Shown piece by piece: positions 37,701 to 49,800 of a DNA stretch of 64,000 nucleotides. The position numbers were made by a program, and so were the translations under genes. The stretch's first letter is position 1, and each line of letters starts with the position of its first letter. Under the pieces are notes generated by a model. That model worked only from the letters and a program-made list of their open reading frames with translations. It did not search any database and was not told the DNA's origin. Source of the DNA: Gyrodactylus bullatarudis. Its lineage: Eukaryota > Platyhelminthes > Monogenea > Gyrodactylidea > Gyrodactylidae. The DNA lies in contig SSNU01000129.1 in the NCBI GenBank assembly GCA_012064415.1, positions 153,438 to 217,437 on the forward strand, in the 5' to 3' direction.

Positions 37701-40596
37701 TACACTTGATTTGCTAAGTCTGTGGGATCCAATAAGAATATTCTCTTTGGTTACTAATTTAAAAAGTAAACAAGGCTGCCAATTTTACATTAGATTTTGA
37801 GCTAATCTTTTGAGATTTGCGAATTAATTATTTGATCGGCTTATGAAACTATTCTCGATGTATTCGGGAATTTTACAAAAATATAACTTTTGTATCTCTA
37901 AATTTTATCAAGATTTTTGGAAACCAATTTAAAACGAAAACTTTCATCAATTTAAGAAAAAAACGTCGAAAAAAAGTTGGTAACATTTTTTAACTTTGAA
38001 TTAAAACTTTGTTCAAACATGAATTTTCTGGATCACCAATAGATAAGGAAAACCAAAATGGCCGTTGATACTTTAGGTCATTACCGCGCGAAAGTCTGCT
38101 TCCTATTTTTCGACCATTTTTACTGTTTGAAAATTAATAAATCAAGATTATCCGAAATCAGCTCAAATGAAAGGTTCTTTCAAAGATTGAATAGTCATAA
38201 TCGGTTTCGTGAAGAATAACGCTTTTTGCCTCTTACTCTTTGAAATCAATAAAAATTTCTATCCAAAGTTTTAAAAAAAAGAGAAATTGCGCCAGCTCGA
38301 AATTTAAAATGTTCCAACTTTTGAGGAGGTTTTATAGAATTTTGACAATAATCAAACTATTTAACCTCGAAATAACATATCGACTCTCTGTCCATTAAGT
38401 ATAAAATGCAAATAAATTACCATTTTATTTTCATTCAACTCTGTAAGCATGAGGATGACTGGAGCCTTGGATAGCCATGCCAGTTGCCAAAAGTCATTAA
38501 CAGTACAGGGTAGTGGTCCTTCTGTGGCTATATAATCGCCCAAACCTTTAGGATGACCCTAGGAAAAGATTAAAGTGAATTTCATCCAAGAATAGTACAA
38601 AATATTCTGCTTACTTTGACAAGATTAGCATTTATGTAAACGCAATTTGAACGCTTTTCATTATTTTTCGGCGGCAAGTGTATCCTTGTTTCTTCAACTA
38701 GACCAAAGTTTTTTACAAATTTTTAAAGTCTAATCATGATAACAAAATAGTCAACCTTGTATTATTCAAATTTATACAGCTCTCTCAAAGACTAAACTAC
38801 AAGATGTGACTCACTGGGGATATTTGTAATGTAACGATTTCTCAACTTGAGATCAATCCCCTTGAAATTCTTAATGTTTCTTATATTGGTTGGCATTTTT
38901 GTAAATTCTTCCATCCAACATTTTGACAGATTCTTTGGACCAGTTATATCAATAATGTGAGTAGAATTTTGCAGTTCTTTCTCCTCCACCAAGTTTTGAG
39001 CTGTCTTCATGTACGGAAGGCGTCTCTTTGGACAATCAGCTCCAATATGTAGAGTGTCTGTAGAGATTAATATAGAAGTAATTAAATTATTTCATCAATA
39101 CCAAAAAAACTTTAATAAAACGTTCTAAAAATCATCTAAATTGAGTTCTTATTGTTAGTGAATGAAATTTTGAAAATTAAAAAGTATATTAAAGAAATCA
39201 ATGCTCCATCAGAAACCATTAGACCTACTTGTATATTTATAACAAATATTTTCATGACTGCTAGTATTCCTCTTGTTCCAGACGCCAAAAGTTTGTTTTG
39301 AATCGCCTTCTGGTCGATTGGAAACTTCAATTGTTGATCTTCTCCGAGTACTATGAAAATCATTAAATCATATACCAAATATATTTAGAAGGGATGTTTT
39401 GACAGTGAAAATGATTTTACATTGATTTTATCATCATACATTATCAAGTTGGAATTACCTTGAACTTTTCTCTATGCTGCTTTCTCTGTGATTAGTTAGA
39501 AATAGATACAAAATCACGTGAGTAATTCCATCATGATTATTTATAAACATATACAAAAATCATTAGAAGAAGAAGAAAAATACTTGAAATAAAGAGAAAA
39601 TGAATTTTTAAATATTGGATTTTTTTTCTTTGTTGATCTTCAGGGGGGAAATTATGTCTATGTTAAAGTTTGCTAAAGAGTAACAAAAAGTATTATTGGA
39701 TTATGCATAGATTTCAAAAGGAGTTGAGAAAGAGTAAGATTAGTCTGATAAATACGACTTCCATAATTAGATTACGTAATTGCGTAAGTAGGGGGTGTTT
39801 TTGAGAATAAAAAACTTTTTAGTTTTATAAATAGAAAGGTAATTAATAATTGTAAAAGAACTTACCATAAAATGTTATTATTCAGAGAAAGGCTCTCATT
39901 ATGATCATTAAACGTGTAAGTGTCAGGGTGATCATGATCATCAACGCAAATCTGATTGATAAATTCATGATTGTTAGGAGATAATTGCTGAGGAACTAAT
40001 GATGATTGAGTTGAGCATTCACATATTGATTTAGTTGTACTCCCTAACGTAAGACCAGAATCGGGTTGTACCTAGTGAAAAAATGAATACAAGAAATAAA
40101 ATAAAAATTCCATTTCTAAAAACCAATTAATTACTTGAAATGATTTAAGATGAATAACAGATTGATCGGTAACCAATTGTTCATCAGTCTCATACCAAGT
40201 TGAATTGTCTTTATCATCAATAAATTTTGTTTGGATTTTTGGCAGTAGGATGTGCCTTCGGCGTTGAGCGATATTTGGACTATGGTCTGTTTGTCCGGAT
40301 AAGGAAGAATTCTCATTTGAGTATGAGAGTTTAATAGGAAGATCTGGACCCAGTTTTGGTGGAATTTCAATTATTTCGGTTTTTTTATCCTGTTCATCAG
40401 ATTTTTTCACTTCGACAATAGGTTGCTTTTCATTTTGAGGCTTTTGATTGAAACAGCATAAACATTCCAGACAAACATAGTGAAGGGAACAATTTAAAAT
40501 ATTATTTGGAATAGTTGATCCATTGAATGTCTTAGATTTATTCAAGACATCTTCAATCTCATAGTTTACAGTTGAAGTTGCTTTTAAATGGTTCAT
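28716..40596 (-). CDS. KIM-family protein tyrosine phosphatase (PTPRR/PTPN5/PTPN7-like)
   Basis: Ten exons (40596-40135, 40071-39866, 39350-39229, 39057-38815, 38697-38615, 38558-38421, 32153-31800, 31746-31581, 30881-30649, 28874-28716) total 722 codons in frame. The family dephosphorylates MAP kinases. The sequence TRRRSTIEV in exon 3 fits the kinase-interaction motif (two basic residues, a phosphorylatable Ser, hydrophobic-x-hydrophobic). The PTP domain follows: [33 protein letters not shown]-loop [13 protein letters not shown] and [14 protein letters not shown]. Oddities: the WPD loop reads WKD (SWKDHTGG), the Q-loop starts ETFEQ instead of QTxEQ, and exon 7 adds a polar insert of about 75 residues. 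No transmembrane segment is evident. The 6.3-kb intron holds many mobile elements. Confidence 0.9.
29644..29732. mobile_element. 81-bp MITE with TTAA target duplication (piggyBac-like)
   Basis: TTAA at 29644-29647 and 29729-29732 brackets 81 bp. Its ends, CCCCTTCGAACCC and GGGATCGAAAGGG, are imperfect inverted repeats. TTAA duplication with CCC-starting ends is the piggyBac pattern. The right part (cgtatacgacctctggg) resembles the right end of the element at 37222-37690. Confidence 0.72.
29930..30605 (-). repeat. Interspersed repeat in a phosphatase intron
   Basis: The ends ('aagtgtgttcgaaaaacttct' and 'acacagaatagaccttctac') recur in reverse complement at 53765-53985 in a DCTN4 intron and partly at 29080-29165. 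The 53.8-kb copy lacks the middle about 400 bp, so it is an internally deleted relative. Confidence 0.7.
30997..31482. mobile_element. Tc1/mariner-like MITE in a phosphatase intron
   Basis: A 486-bp segment flanked by TA on both sides. Terminal inverted repeats of about 38 bp share 'agttg.gccccagttttggt' and 'gtatgagaaatcgcac'. There is no transposase. It occupies most of the 699-bp intron 30882-31580. Confidence 0.8.
34030..34345 (-). mobile_element. tRNA-derived SINE carrying a hammerhead-like ribozyme
   Basis: From 34345 leftwards the minus strand begins with a tRNA-like head. It has a box-A-like region (GGACGAGTGGATTGAGC), an anticodon-like hairpin (GCATT/AATGC) and a box-B-like GGCTCAAATCC, ending in CCC complementary to the starting GGG. 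A hammerhead-like motif follows within a few bases (separate entry), then about 190 bp of unrelated body with GC-richer codon-free sequence. The 3' boundary near 34030 is approximate. The unit sits in the 6.3-kb intron of the phosphatase gene. Confidence 0.7.
34223..34277 (-). ncRNA. Hammerhead-like ribozyme motif in a SINE
   Basis: The order is stem I (GTGG-ca-TA), core CTGACGA, stem II (GTCT-loop-GGAC), GAAC, a short stem III region and GTC, then the other side of stem I (TA-ca-CCAC). Stem I pairs 2 bp next to the core and 4 bp beyond a 2x2 internal loop, and GTC is the normal cleavage triplet. The expected GAAA reads GAAC and stem III looks weak, so the copy may be inactive. Confidence 0.62.
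35091..35245 (+). repeat. Left part of a TTAA-type repeat element
   Basis: It shares 'ggtttgggaatacgctgaac', 'aaaagtcccagagaatttttt' and 'ttcagaagttatc' with the elements at 37222 and 8980. The rest of this copy appears to resume at 35766 after intervening sequence containing a Penelope fragment. Confidence 0.55.
35463..35765 (-). mobile_element. Penelope-like element fragment (GIY-YIG endonuclease)
   Basis: The frame encodes a GIY-YIG endonuclease domain: [20 protein letters not shown], with the downstream helix (STRSHDHL) and the C-terminal KPNLCVQKN also seen in the 46-kb copy. The reverse transcriptase part is missing, so it is strongly 5'-truncated. It lies in the 6.3-kb phosphatase intron. 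Confidence 0.85.
35766..36090 (+). repeat. Interspersed repeat copy (shared with 9.0-9.4 kb)
   Basis: Nearly identical to 9025-9305 over 'gagccaagatctttgcgtat' and 'gaagtattttctgaggctta', with a small insertion here (taaatttcctatcgaat). Confidence 0.75.
37218..37693. mobile_element. TTAA-type (piggyBac-like) non-autonomous element
   Basis: It starts TTAA-CCCTTAAAGACCC and ends ...GTGGCTTGAAGGGG-TAA, imperfect inverted ends of the same type as the 81-bp MITE at 29648. The right TTAA has decayed to GTAA. No transposase is present. Confidence 0.55.
38219..38345 (-). repeat. Interspersed 'TTGGCGCC' family copy, partial
   Basis: It matches the right arm of the 2.7-3.4 kb inverted repeat in layout: 'ctctttgaaatcaataaaaa', 'gaaattgcgccagctcgaaa' and 'caacttttgaggaggtttta'. 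Confidence 0.55.
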
Positions 40597-40860
40597 TCAA
40601 TCTCTAGAACAATATATTCCGATTTTTGTTATCATTATGACGAAATGAGCTCTCCAGTTAATCGTAAAATGGTATATGTATTTATGAAGGTTTTTATGAT
40701 TTTTGATATCTCTTTCGTTAGGGATTTTTCGAATAAAACATGGTCAATAGAATGACATTCCAAAATTGAATAAATTCAATTAAATTTTCGCCAAATTCTT
40801 CCAACTTAAAGACGCAACTTATTTTTCCTTATTGTTTAAACCTATGCATTTTAAGAAAAA
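40597..40860. promoter_or_regulatory. Shared divergent 5' region of the phosphatase and CPSF1
   Basis: 264 bp separate the two outward-facing ATGs. An acceptor-like 'ttgttctag' lies 7 bp before the phosphatase ATG on its strand. No core-promoter element is certain. Confidence 0.5.
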
Positions 40861-43800
40861 ATGAGACCAGTAAATTCAGCAGTAACTGATAACTCAATCT
40901 TATACGATCCCTCACGCTTAAACAGCTTGTTCGGATATTTTGAAGAGTTCACATCGCCTACAAATGTAGATCATTCTCTTTATTGTAATATTTTGTCGAC
41001 TTCTGAAAAACACTTGGTTCTTTTTCGATCACATGTTATTGAATTCTACAGTGTCATCGAAACCGAGTCAAATGGGGAAAGTTCGGCTCCAAAGAAACGT
41101 TTCAATTTCCTATTCTCAGAGGTTCTAGCTGATAATGTGTTCGATGTTTGTTCTGTTAGATTCATTGGCCACAATCTTGATTCAATGATTATGTCATTTA
41201 AAGATGCCAAAATCGCTATTGTTGAAGTTGATACCCTGACATTTGAACTTAAAACAATATCTCTTCATAACTATGAATTTGAAAACTTGAGGACGGGACA
41301 ATTCACAATAAAGAATGGTCCTATCTTGAGAATCGATCCTCAACAAAGATGTGCTGTTGCCCTTGTATATGATTCTCAAATTGCAGTTTTACCCTTTAGA
41401 AGACCAGAGACTCTTGATTTTGATTCAAACCTTCAAAACCTTGACAATTTGGATCTTAAAAATGGTCCAATCTGTTCAACTTATACAGTCAGTCTTAACA
41501 GACTTTTCAATGATCCAATTACTGATATAAAAGATATGAAATTTTTACATGGATTCTACCAGCCTACCTTATTGGTTCTCTATGAGCCAACAAGTACATG
41601 GGCTGGTCTAATTTCTTCGAGAAAAGATACATGCTGTGTAGTGGCTCTTAGTTTTAATCTTCAACGTAGAACTAATCCAGTAATTTGGTTTGTTGAAAAC
41701 TTACCTTATGACTGTCTTATAATTCAACCAGTTCTGAAACCACAATATGGTGCCATGATTATTGCTGTCAATAGCATTATTTATATTAAACAAACTCATC
41801 CTTCTATTGGAATGCCGCTAAACTGTTATGCTAAGAATTCTTCAAATTTCCTCATGAGTGAGTTATAATTTCTAATGTTATCCCAAAAGAGTTACCCATT
41901 CCCAAGTGTGGACCTATAGCAATGGATGGTGTTAAAATTCTACCAATAAATTCAACAGATTATCTCTTCGGTCTAGCCAATGGTAATTTTTATATTCTGA
42001 CACTTTGGATTGACGAGCTGACGAATTATCTTGTCAGTTTCATCTTGCATCCAGTTGGTCAATGTGTTACTCCTCAGTGCTTTACCCTCATGGATAATTC
42101 TCTAATCTTTATTGGGTCAAGAAATACTTTTTCAACTCTATGTACTATAGAAAATTCTACTATTCTGGTTAATATGAAGGGAGAATCGTATCAAGAAACT
42201 AACGAAAATCTCTCAGATAACAATGATGACGATGAAAAAAATCAACAGAATAATAACTTCAATGGTAACGAGCAAGTCAGTTCTAATCATTATAACGTGG
42301 ATGAGAATACCGAAACAATGGAACCAGATGCAGTAAAGGAGAAACCAGTTGAAGAGTGTCACGAACCTCATGAAGATGATTCGAATGTAGAGGAAAAAGA
42401 AACGAATTCTTTCAACGAAGAAGATATAATGTTGTATGGTAGGGAGATTTTGGAGAAGCCAATCAATTACAAACCAATTCATCTCTATCAAATAAAGGTT
42501 TGTCCGTTTCATGAGCCTCTTTTAATATTAGCCATAAAATTGATTAAAATGTCTTCATTTCTAGAAAATGGACCAGCTCTTTCATTTTGGACCAATTTCA
42601 GCCTTGACTGCTGGCGAAGTACACGAGCTGACTCAAGGAGAATCAGACATTTCTGATGACTATGTCAATCTGGCTCAAAGCGAATATTCCTCATCAGAAC
42701 TATTGGCCACAATTTTCCCAAGGAAATTTGTCAATGATGAAAATACCTGTGAGCTCAATTTTGAGAATCAATGTTTTTTTTAAAAGTCTGAATTTTTACC
42801 TCTAGAATAAAGATTTTCTGAAAAAATTACTTATTGAAAATATTGGCATTCTCCAAATTTCGATTTGGCTTAAAATACCCAATTTCTAAAGATTTAGTTA
42901 GTATTTTTATTTTGGAAAATAGATTATTAGCGTGATATTTTTGACTGACCTGTCATTTTCGGCAGATCTTGTGTCGTAGAACTCTCACTAAATTTCAACC
43001 ATAAATATGACAAAGGAATTTTAATTCAACTTTCAAAAGATACTCAGGTGGATCCTTTGATCAAATTGAACGAATTTGATTCGCTTGTCTAATTTAGATC
43101 CTGAAAGACCTTATTTGACCACCCATCTTACTTCAGAGTCAATAAAACTTCTAAAAAATGAGTATTTAAAATCCTGATTAAATTCCTTATGCTTTATAGT
43201 TACTGGAGTACTGAGTCTTCAAAAATCAGTCAAGTCGAAAGCATTAGTGACATTTGAAATACCTCAACACACTCACATTTGGTCGTTGTACAGTCACAAA
43301 AAATTTTCCACTGAAAATGAATTCGGAGAAGTGGAAAAGGATGATAACAATGCTACAGAATTTAAGAGACAACATTCCCACCTTTTATTGTCCAGTGATG
43401 ATTCAACAATGATACTCGAAGTAGGAAAGGAAATAGTTGAACTCGAAGTTAGTGGATTCGGTACTGCTGAACTTACCGTCTCAGCTTTTAACCTGGTCAA
43501 GCCCAAAACCAATCAAAATGAATTTTACTCAGTTCAAGTCTGTCCCACTAGTGTTAGGCTTCTGGAGGGTCCTGATTTAATTGAACACATTCAGTTAACA
43601 AGGGAATGGCCCATAAGTCTTGTCTCTCATAGTGATCCTTACATTCTCATCTGCTCTGAGGATGATGAATTATTTCTTTTAAGAACCCTCGAAGAAGTCA
43701 ATCCATTATACAAGGAAACCGAAACGATTGACTCTAGTGAGGAGAATAATCTAGAGGACCAACTAAAGAGTTGTAAACACTTTCATATTGAGAAGCCGAG

Positions 43801-46800
43801 TGTCTTTCAAGTATCCCCTGTTATAGCTATAAATATCTACAAGGATATGAGCGGTAATCTTACCGAAGCATTCAAAGTCAACTATACTCATCGTAAAACT
43901 AACAATAGCCAAAATGATTCTTTCAGCCAACTAAATAACTCTGATTTGCAAAAGAGTAAATGTGACAAGTCTAAAAGTCTTCGTCGTGTTGAAGAAGAAG
44001 ACCTATTCATCTACGGCAAAGTCCTCGGCGATCATAAACCTGAAGATGAATATGACTTTTCATCGAAACGTTCTCGAAATTCTAATGAAAATAAAAAGTG
44101 AGTCTTGCTTTCAATCTCAATTCAAAATTCTATATTTTATTAAAAATTTGGATTCATTTTTCAAAAATAGACTTTTTGTATTAAAACGTACTCAATTAGA
44201 TTATGGCATAGAACACCAATCGGAGAAAAATAAAATTTTATATCTAAGCTATATTTATTTTGTTTACATTATCGAGAATGAAAAATTAAAAAGCGCCCCC
44301 GAAAATCTATTTGGAATTAATTTTCATGCTTATTTTATACAATTTTGATAAAACATTGGGTACCGTATGAATAAAATGTTTAATAAACATTGCCTAATGT
44401 TTATAATCCACCACCTGTTCTTTGTAATACATAAAACGTAACGATCATAGGAAACTTCATCGGAAGCCTTGTAAGCAATATGAGTGAGCGAGAACAAGCT
44501 ACCACTAGGCATTTATTCGACCGATGCTAAAGTTTAGAATTAATCTGCTCCGAGAAATGATAGAGCAAACACCGTGCAAAAGATTGCTTCATAAAAGGCA
44601 AAAGCCAACAGCACAGAGTATTCCCAGCCTGTCACCAATGCAAGTACTAACTCTGTCCAATGTTATATATACCATGAATATCTGACTTTTTCATGTCTGC
44701 CCCAAAATACATTAGGAGACGAGAAAGGCTATTTAACCCCATCCTTTCAAATCGAATTGCATTATTTTCTCATTGAAATGTACTGCTTCCAAAAGGACCT
44801 GTAAATGGTATAGAATTTTTTCATGTATCCACTAAGATTGCCTTTTCATTCTTGGAATTAATTTTACTTCAACCCTAGTGACTCCTCGGCTGATTTCAAT
44901 TCATCAGGAAATATTTCTGATATTGATGTCTCGTTCATTACAAATTATTTTGCCTTTATAACCTTTTCAAATGGGACTATTGAAGTTTACTCATTACCAA
45001 CATTCAAGCTGATCTACCAAATAAAAGATTTCAATCAACTTCCATCATTTCTGGTCGAGTCAACCTCTGCACATTATGGTCAGTTGGCAACATCTATCAA
45101 CAAGACTTCTCATCTCGATGAGAACAACCAAGAAGACCTCCCCTCCACCATTCACGAGATAATCCTTGCTCCTATTGGCATGAGAAGAGATCGACACATT
45201 CTGTTTGTTAGAACAAATCATGAAGTCGTTATGTATGAAGCTCTCATGAATATCGGACGCATTGAGAAAGATTTGGTCTGGCGTCGACTTCCTATTCCAT
45301 GCCTGCTAATTCCCCCTAGACGAATTAGTCTTGAAACTCAACAGTTTATCAATCAGGTTTGTTTCTCATCTTATGATTAACAGTACAATCCCAATTTTTT
45401 TAATTTTTGAACTGGGGGGCAATTCAACACCCTACGATTACACGATTGATTTAGAAGTTTATAAATTCTGATTAAAAGTCCAAATAATTTTCTATTACAG
45501 ATATTCTCGATGAATTTTGAAATTTTTTATTTAAAAGAAATTTGGAAAAAATAGGTTTGAGTTTAAATGCTTTGTTAATTTCAAGGTGTGAAAGAAATAA
45601 AATTTCGAATAAAGGTAGAAGATGATGCCAATTATTTCACAAATAAGGCCTTTATTTCGGGCATACTCATCAGTGTGATACATGCCATATAAGTACAAAT
45701 TTGCAAAGATAAATAGTTAACTGTCATTGGTTCAAAATTATTACAATTGTGGTTGGTCAGACCCTTTTTTAAAGGGTTGACTACTCGATTTTTTAGATCG
45801 AAGTAATTTGAGTATTTGATAAATAATTAACATTAAGATATAAATTACATTGATAATTAATGGGTTTTTTAGAATTTTCAGTTAGTTAATTATTTTGAAA
45901 TTAAATTAGCGCCTCATTGTGTAGGGGGATAGAAGTCTGTAATTTGTCTGTTCACTTCCACTTCTGCTCTCATTCTTTTCCTTGAGGGGGGTTGGGAGGA
46001 TGATTGTTGATGTGGCTTTGGTTTTGGGAGGTTCATTGATTTGACGTGATTCTTTTGAACACAGAGATTAGGCTTTTCCAAATTGATAAGATAAGCCTCA
46101 ATGCCTTTTAACATGCTTACGTTGTTTCCATAAGATTTGTAAATAATTTCGAAGTTTTTTGAGGAAACATTGGCTTTGCATGTCTTCAAGTGATCTCTTA
46201 CGGCAGTCTGACCTTTGTGGAGATGTTCATCTACCCTGTCTTCTAGCCTTCTTGTGGTATGTCCTATATACATTGCATCACACGGACACTTAAATTTGTA
46301 CACTACATGCGTCTGCTTCGATTCGTCAATTTTGTCCTTTGAGAAGTTTCTAAGCATTTTATTAGTTTTGTAAACGAACCTAAGATGAGCATTTGGGTAG
46401 GCTTCAGTGAAAGCATTGTTTATCTTCTTCTGGAAGAAATAAATTATCACTATATAGTGAATAATATTCAATTTATGTAAGAATCTTGACCTGATATCGG
46501 ATCACCCTAATTTATTAATCTTCAAGCAGTAAAAATAGGAAGTAGACTTTTGTACGATAATGGAGTGTTTGCTAAAATATCAAGGACCATTTTTGTTTAG
46601 TTTATCTATTGGTGATTCTGAAAAATCACGTTTGATTTCTTTCAAACCTTGAAATCAACTCAATTTAGTGGAAATAGAAATGGTAAGAAATCTGCATCTG
46701 CAATAAGCTTTATCACTTTATATTCACTTGTCTTCTAAATTCTCACAACGAATTCTTCATTGGAAACAGATAAAATAATGGGGCCTACTGGAAATTATGA

Positions 46801-49800
46801 ATTTTTCCTAAAATGATTTTTAACAAATATTTTCTTAATTGATGAAAGTTTGCATTTTGAATCAGTTTGCAAAAAAACTCCTTGATGAAAAAATGAGATT
46901 TTTGTAAGCGAAATAAATGAAAATCTTTGAAAAAGCTATTCGTAAATTTTAATCTTATTCAATAAATAATGATTTTTGATCAAGTTCATCCATACAATTA
47001 AAACATTTCAGTCCAAATATTTATCCCGAAACAACCTCATGTCTCGCTTTGAAGATTTGACTGGAAATCACTCCGGTGTGTTTATAGCCGGCCTCTTACC
47101 AACTTGGATTTTTTCCTCTGACATTGGAATACCCAGAGTGTTCAACAACTCAATCACTGGTGTTATATCTAGTTTTGCTCAGCTAAATTGTGATATTTGT
47201 CCAAACGGATTTGTCATTTTAACTCAAACTGTAAGTCATTTCTTATTATTACTTTTGATTTTTTATATTTCATTTCAAGACAATTAATTTTACACAAAAA
47301 ACCTCTCAGCTCTGAAATACAGCCAAAAGCCCTCCTAGTTATTATCATCTTTGCTTCAAATCTTCATATGATAATTATATTTGCTGATAATATTGCTGAA
47401 CTTCATCAAGAATATTTTCGTTTGGTTCTAAACTCATAAGGAAGGTTAGAGAAAACTAGCCTATATTTGAGTGATAAATGTTATATTTCGCCTGGTCTCT
47501 TCAGACTCTACCCCGATAACATTTAAATACTATTACAATGCAAAATATTTCATTGCTCCCATTAGTCCATTTCGTGATTTTATTTCAGCCCTCACTAGAG
47601 GAGGGGGGGAGAGTTGTAAACGGGAAAATTCTGCTCATTACTAATTACTGTATTTCTGTCTCTTTATAAACTGATCAATTTTCTACTGTCCACTGTCTCT
47701 ACGTTGTTTTCTCTTCACATTTTCAAAAATTTTCTTGTCTGTCTTAATTTTAATTAGAAATAACTAAAGCTGTTTGAATAGTTCGTGGTACAAACTTCAA
47801 AATAGTATCACCCTTGAAATTCTAATTAAACTTTATTCTCTATTTGAATGAATACCTATACAGTTCTTTTCTTATGATTTTAGAGTGAAATGCGTCTGTC
47901 AACACTTTTACCAAAATATGACTACCACCATGAAATGGGCATGAAAGTAATCGAATTTGATGAGGTTCCCCAATTCATTCAGTTCCACATTGAGAGTAAG
48001 GTATGTTAATGTATTTCACATTTTCCAAATGGAAAAAAACCTTATTAAAATCTTTTCAAATGACCAAAGTGAAATAAAATTTTTTCCTCAGGTTTACGCA
48101 GTCATATCCTACATCCCCATCACTACAAATTCAATATACAAACTCAACACAGAGGGTGCAAAGGAAGAGGAATATTATCAGAGACCACCAACCTGTGTCT
48201 ATCCTAGTCGAGATCAATATTACTTGAAACTATATTCATCAGAATTATCAAGAACTGAATCTGACAATGCATGGGATTTAGTACCAAATTCAACGTTAGT
48301 TTTAATAGTTCAAATTAATAATTAGTAATTATAAATCTGACTGTAATTTTCAACAGATAGACAGTCAGAAATTTTTATTTTTCAAATTTAGAGAAATTTT
48401 TGTGCTCCTTAAAGAATTCCACGATAGAGTTTACTAGTTATTCGGTAAAAGCTGAAAACCCGATCTTTCCATAGAGAAAAACATGAACGAAATAGAAAAA
48501 CAAAAATGAAATCATTGGCTGACATAAGTTGCCTAATTTCCTTAAAAATATCCTAAGCTTGGTGAAAGTCATAGTAGGATTAAGAACAAACGAAGTTTTT
48601 TCTGTGAATAAATCTCTACTTTTGTCGTTTCTCTTCGGTCCAAAGACTGATTAGATATATTTTTTTGTGCGAAAATTTGGAGGATATTATAAGATCTGTC
48701 GAGATCCGGTGAAATAAAAGCTTTATAACTATATATTCACTAGTCTTCTAATCCTCTTAATAAATTACTCATTAACTAGTTCAATAAATTATAAGATCTG
48801 GCGAATAGCGTATATATAAATATATCAAGTTGGTGTCTGGTCCGAAGAGAACCGACGAAAATAGAGCTTGTTCCTAGCATTACTTCCAACCTCAAAATGA
48901 GACCATTTTGTTCAGGAATGAAACCTTTAACAAAATTTTCCTTACATATAGTATCTTATATTTTTAGAGCCATTCGAAGTCTAATTTGAACATATGATCA
49001 TTTATTTTGACTTCAACTCAATTTAGTACCTTGTATTCAAATAATTTATCCCAATTTGGATGCAGTTGAACTTGAAGTATCCAAAGCGTTTAAAAATTTC
49101 GGATATTATGTCTCTATTAAATATTTGGGAAATTTACACTTGCAGTATCATTTTTTTCGTTTATTTCATTTACTGTATAATAGACCGATGATTTTTACAC
49201 TTACAGTATCATTATTTATTTTATTTTCTTCATCAGTATCAAAAGATGAAATAATTTCAGAAACAGTATAATAGACCAATACATCCTTTCACTTTCAGTA
49301 TCAATGATCAGCAGCAAAAAAAATTTTTCGTAGTGGAACAATAAAGGAATATAATTTTTTTCAATCTAATAAATAAAAAATGGCTTCAAATTTTATTGAG
49401 TTGGTTACGCTAGAGTTGATATAACTAATGTTAAAATTGCAAAATATTGCCAAGTTAAGATTGGAAAAATATTAGTAGTATGATAAAATTCTTTTGAAAA
49501 AAATACCGTGAAATGATACTATGTCAGTAAATTTTCATCATCATTGATACTGAAAGTGAAAGGATGTATTGGTCTATTATACTGTTTCTGAAATTATTTC
49601 ATCTTTTGATACTGATGAAGAAAATAAAATAAATAATGATACTGTAAGTGTAAAAATCATCGGTCTATTATACAGTAAATGAAATAAACGAAAAAAATGA
49701 TACTGCAAGTGTAAATTTCCCTAAATAATTTCATTGACAAATCTCTGTTTTAACACATAAAGATTTTATTTATAATTTGTGACTAAGTTTTTTATTTTTT

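Noticed and set aside
42213..42512. Long minus-strand open frame opposite CPSF1 exon 2
   Set aside because: Shadow of the acidic low-complexity coding strand; hydrophobic antisense translation without family.
47197..47439. Open frame after CPSF1 exon 6
   Set aside because: It is intron sequence read through a clear GTAAGT donor at 47231; the next exon at 47884 restores CPSF1 similarity.
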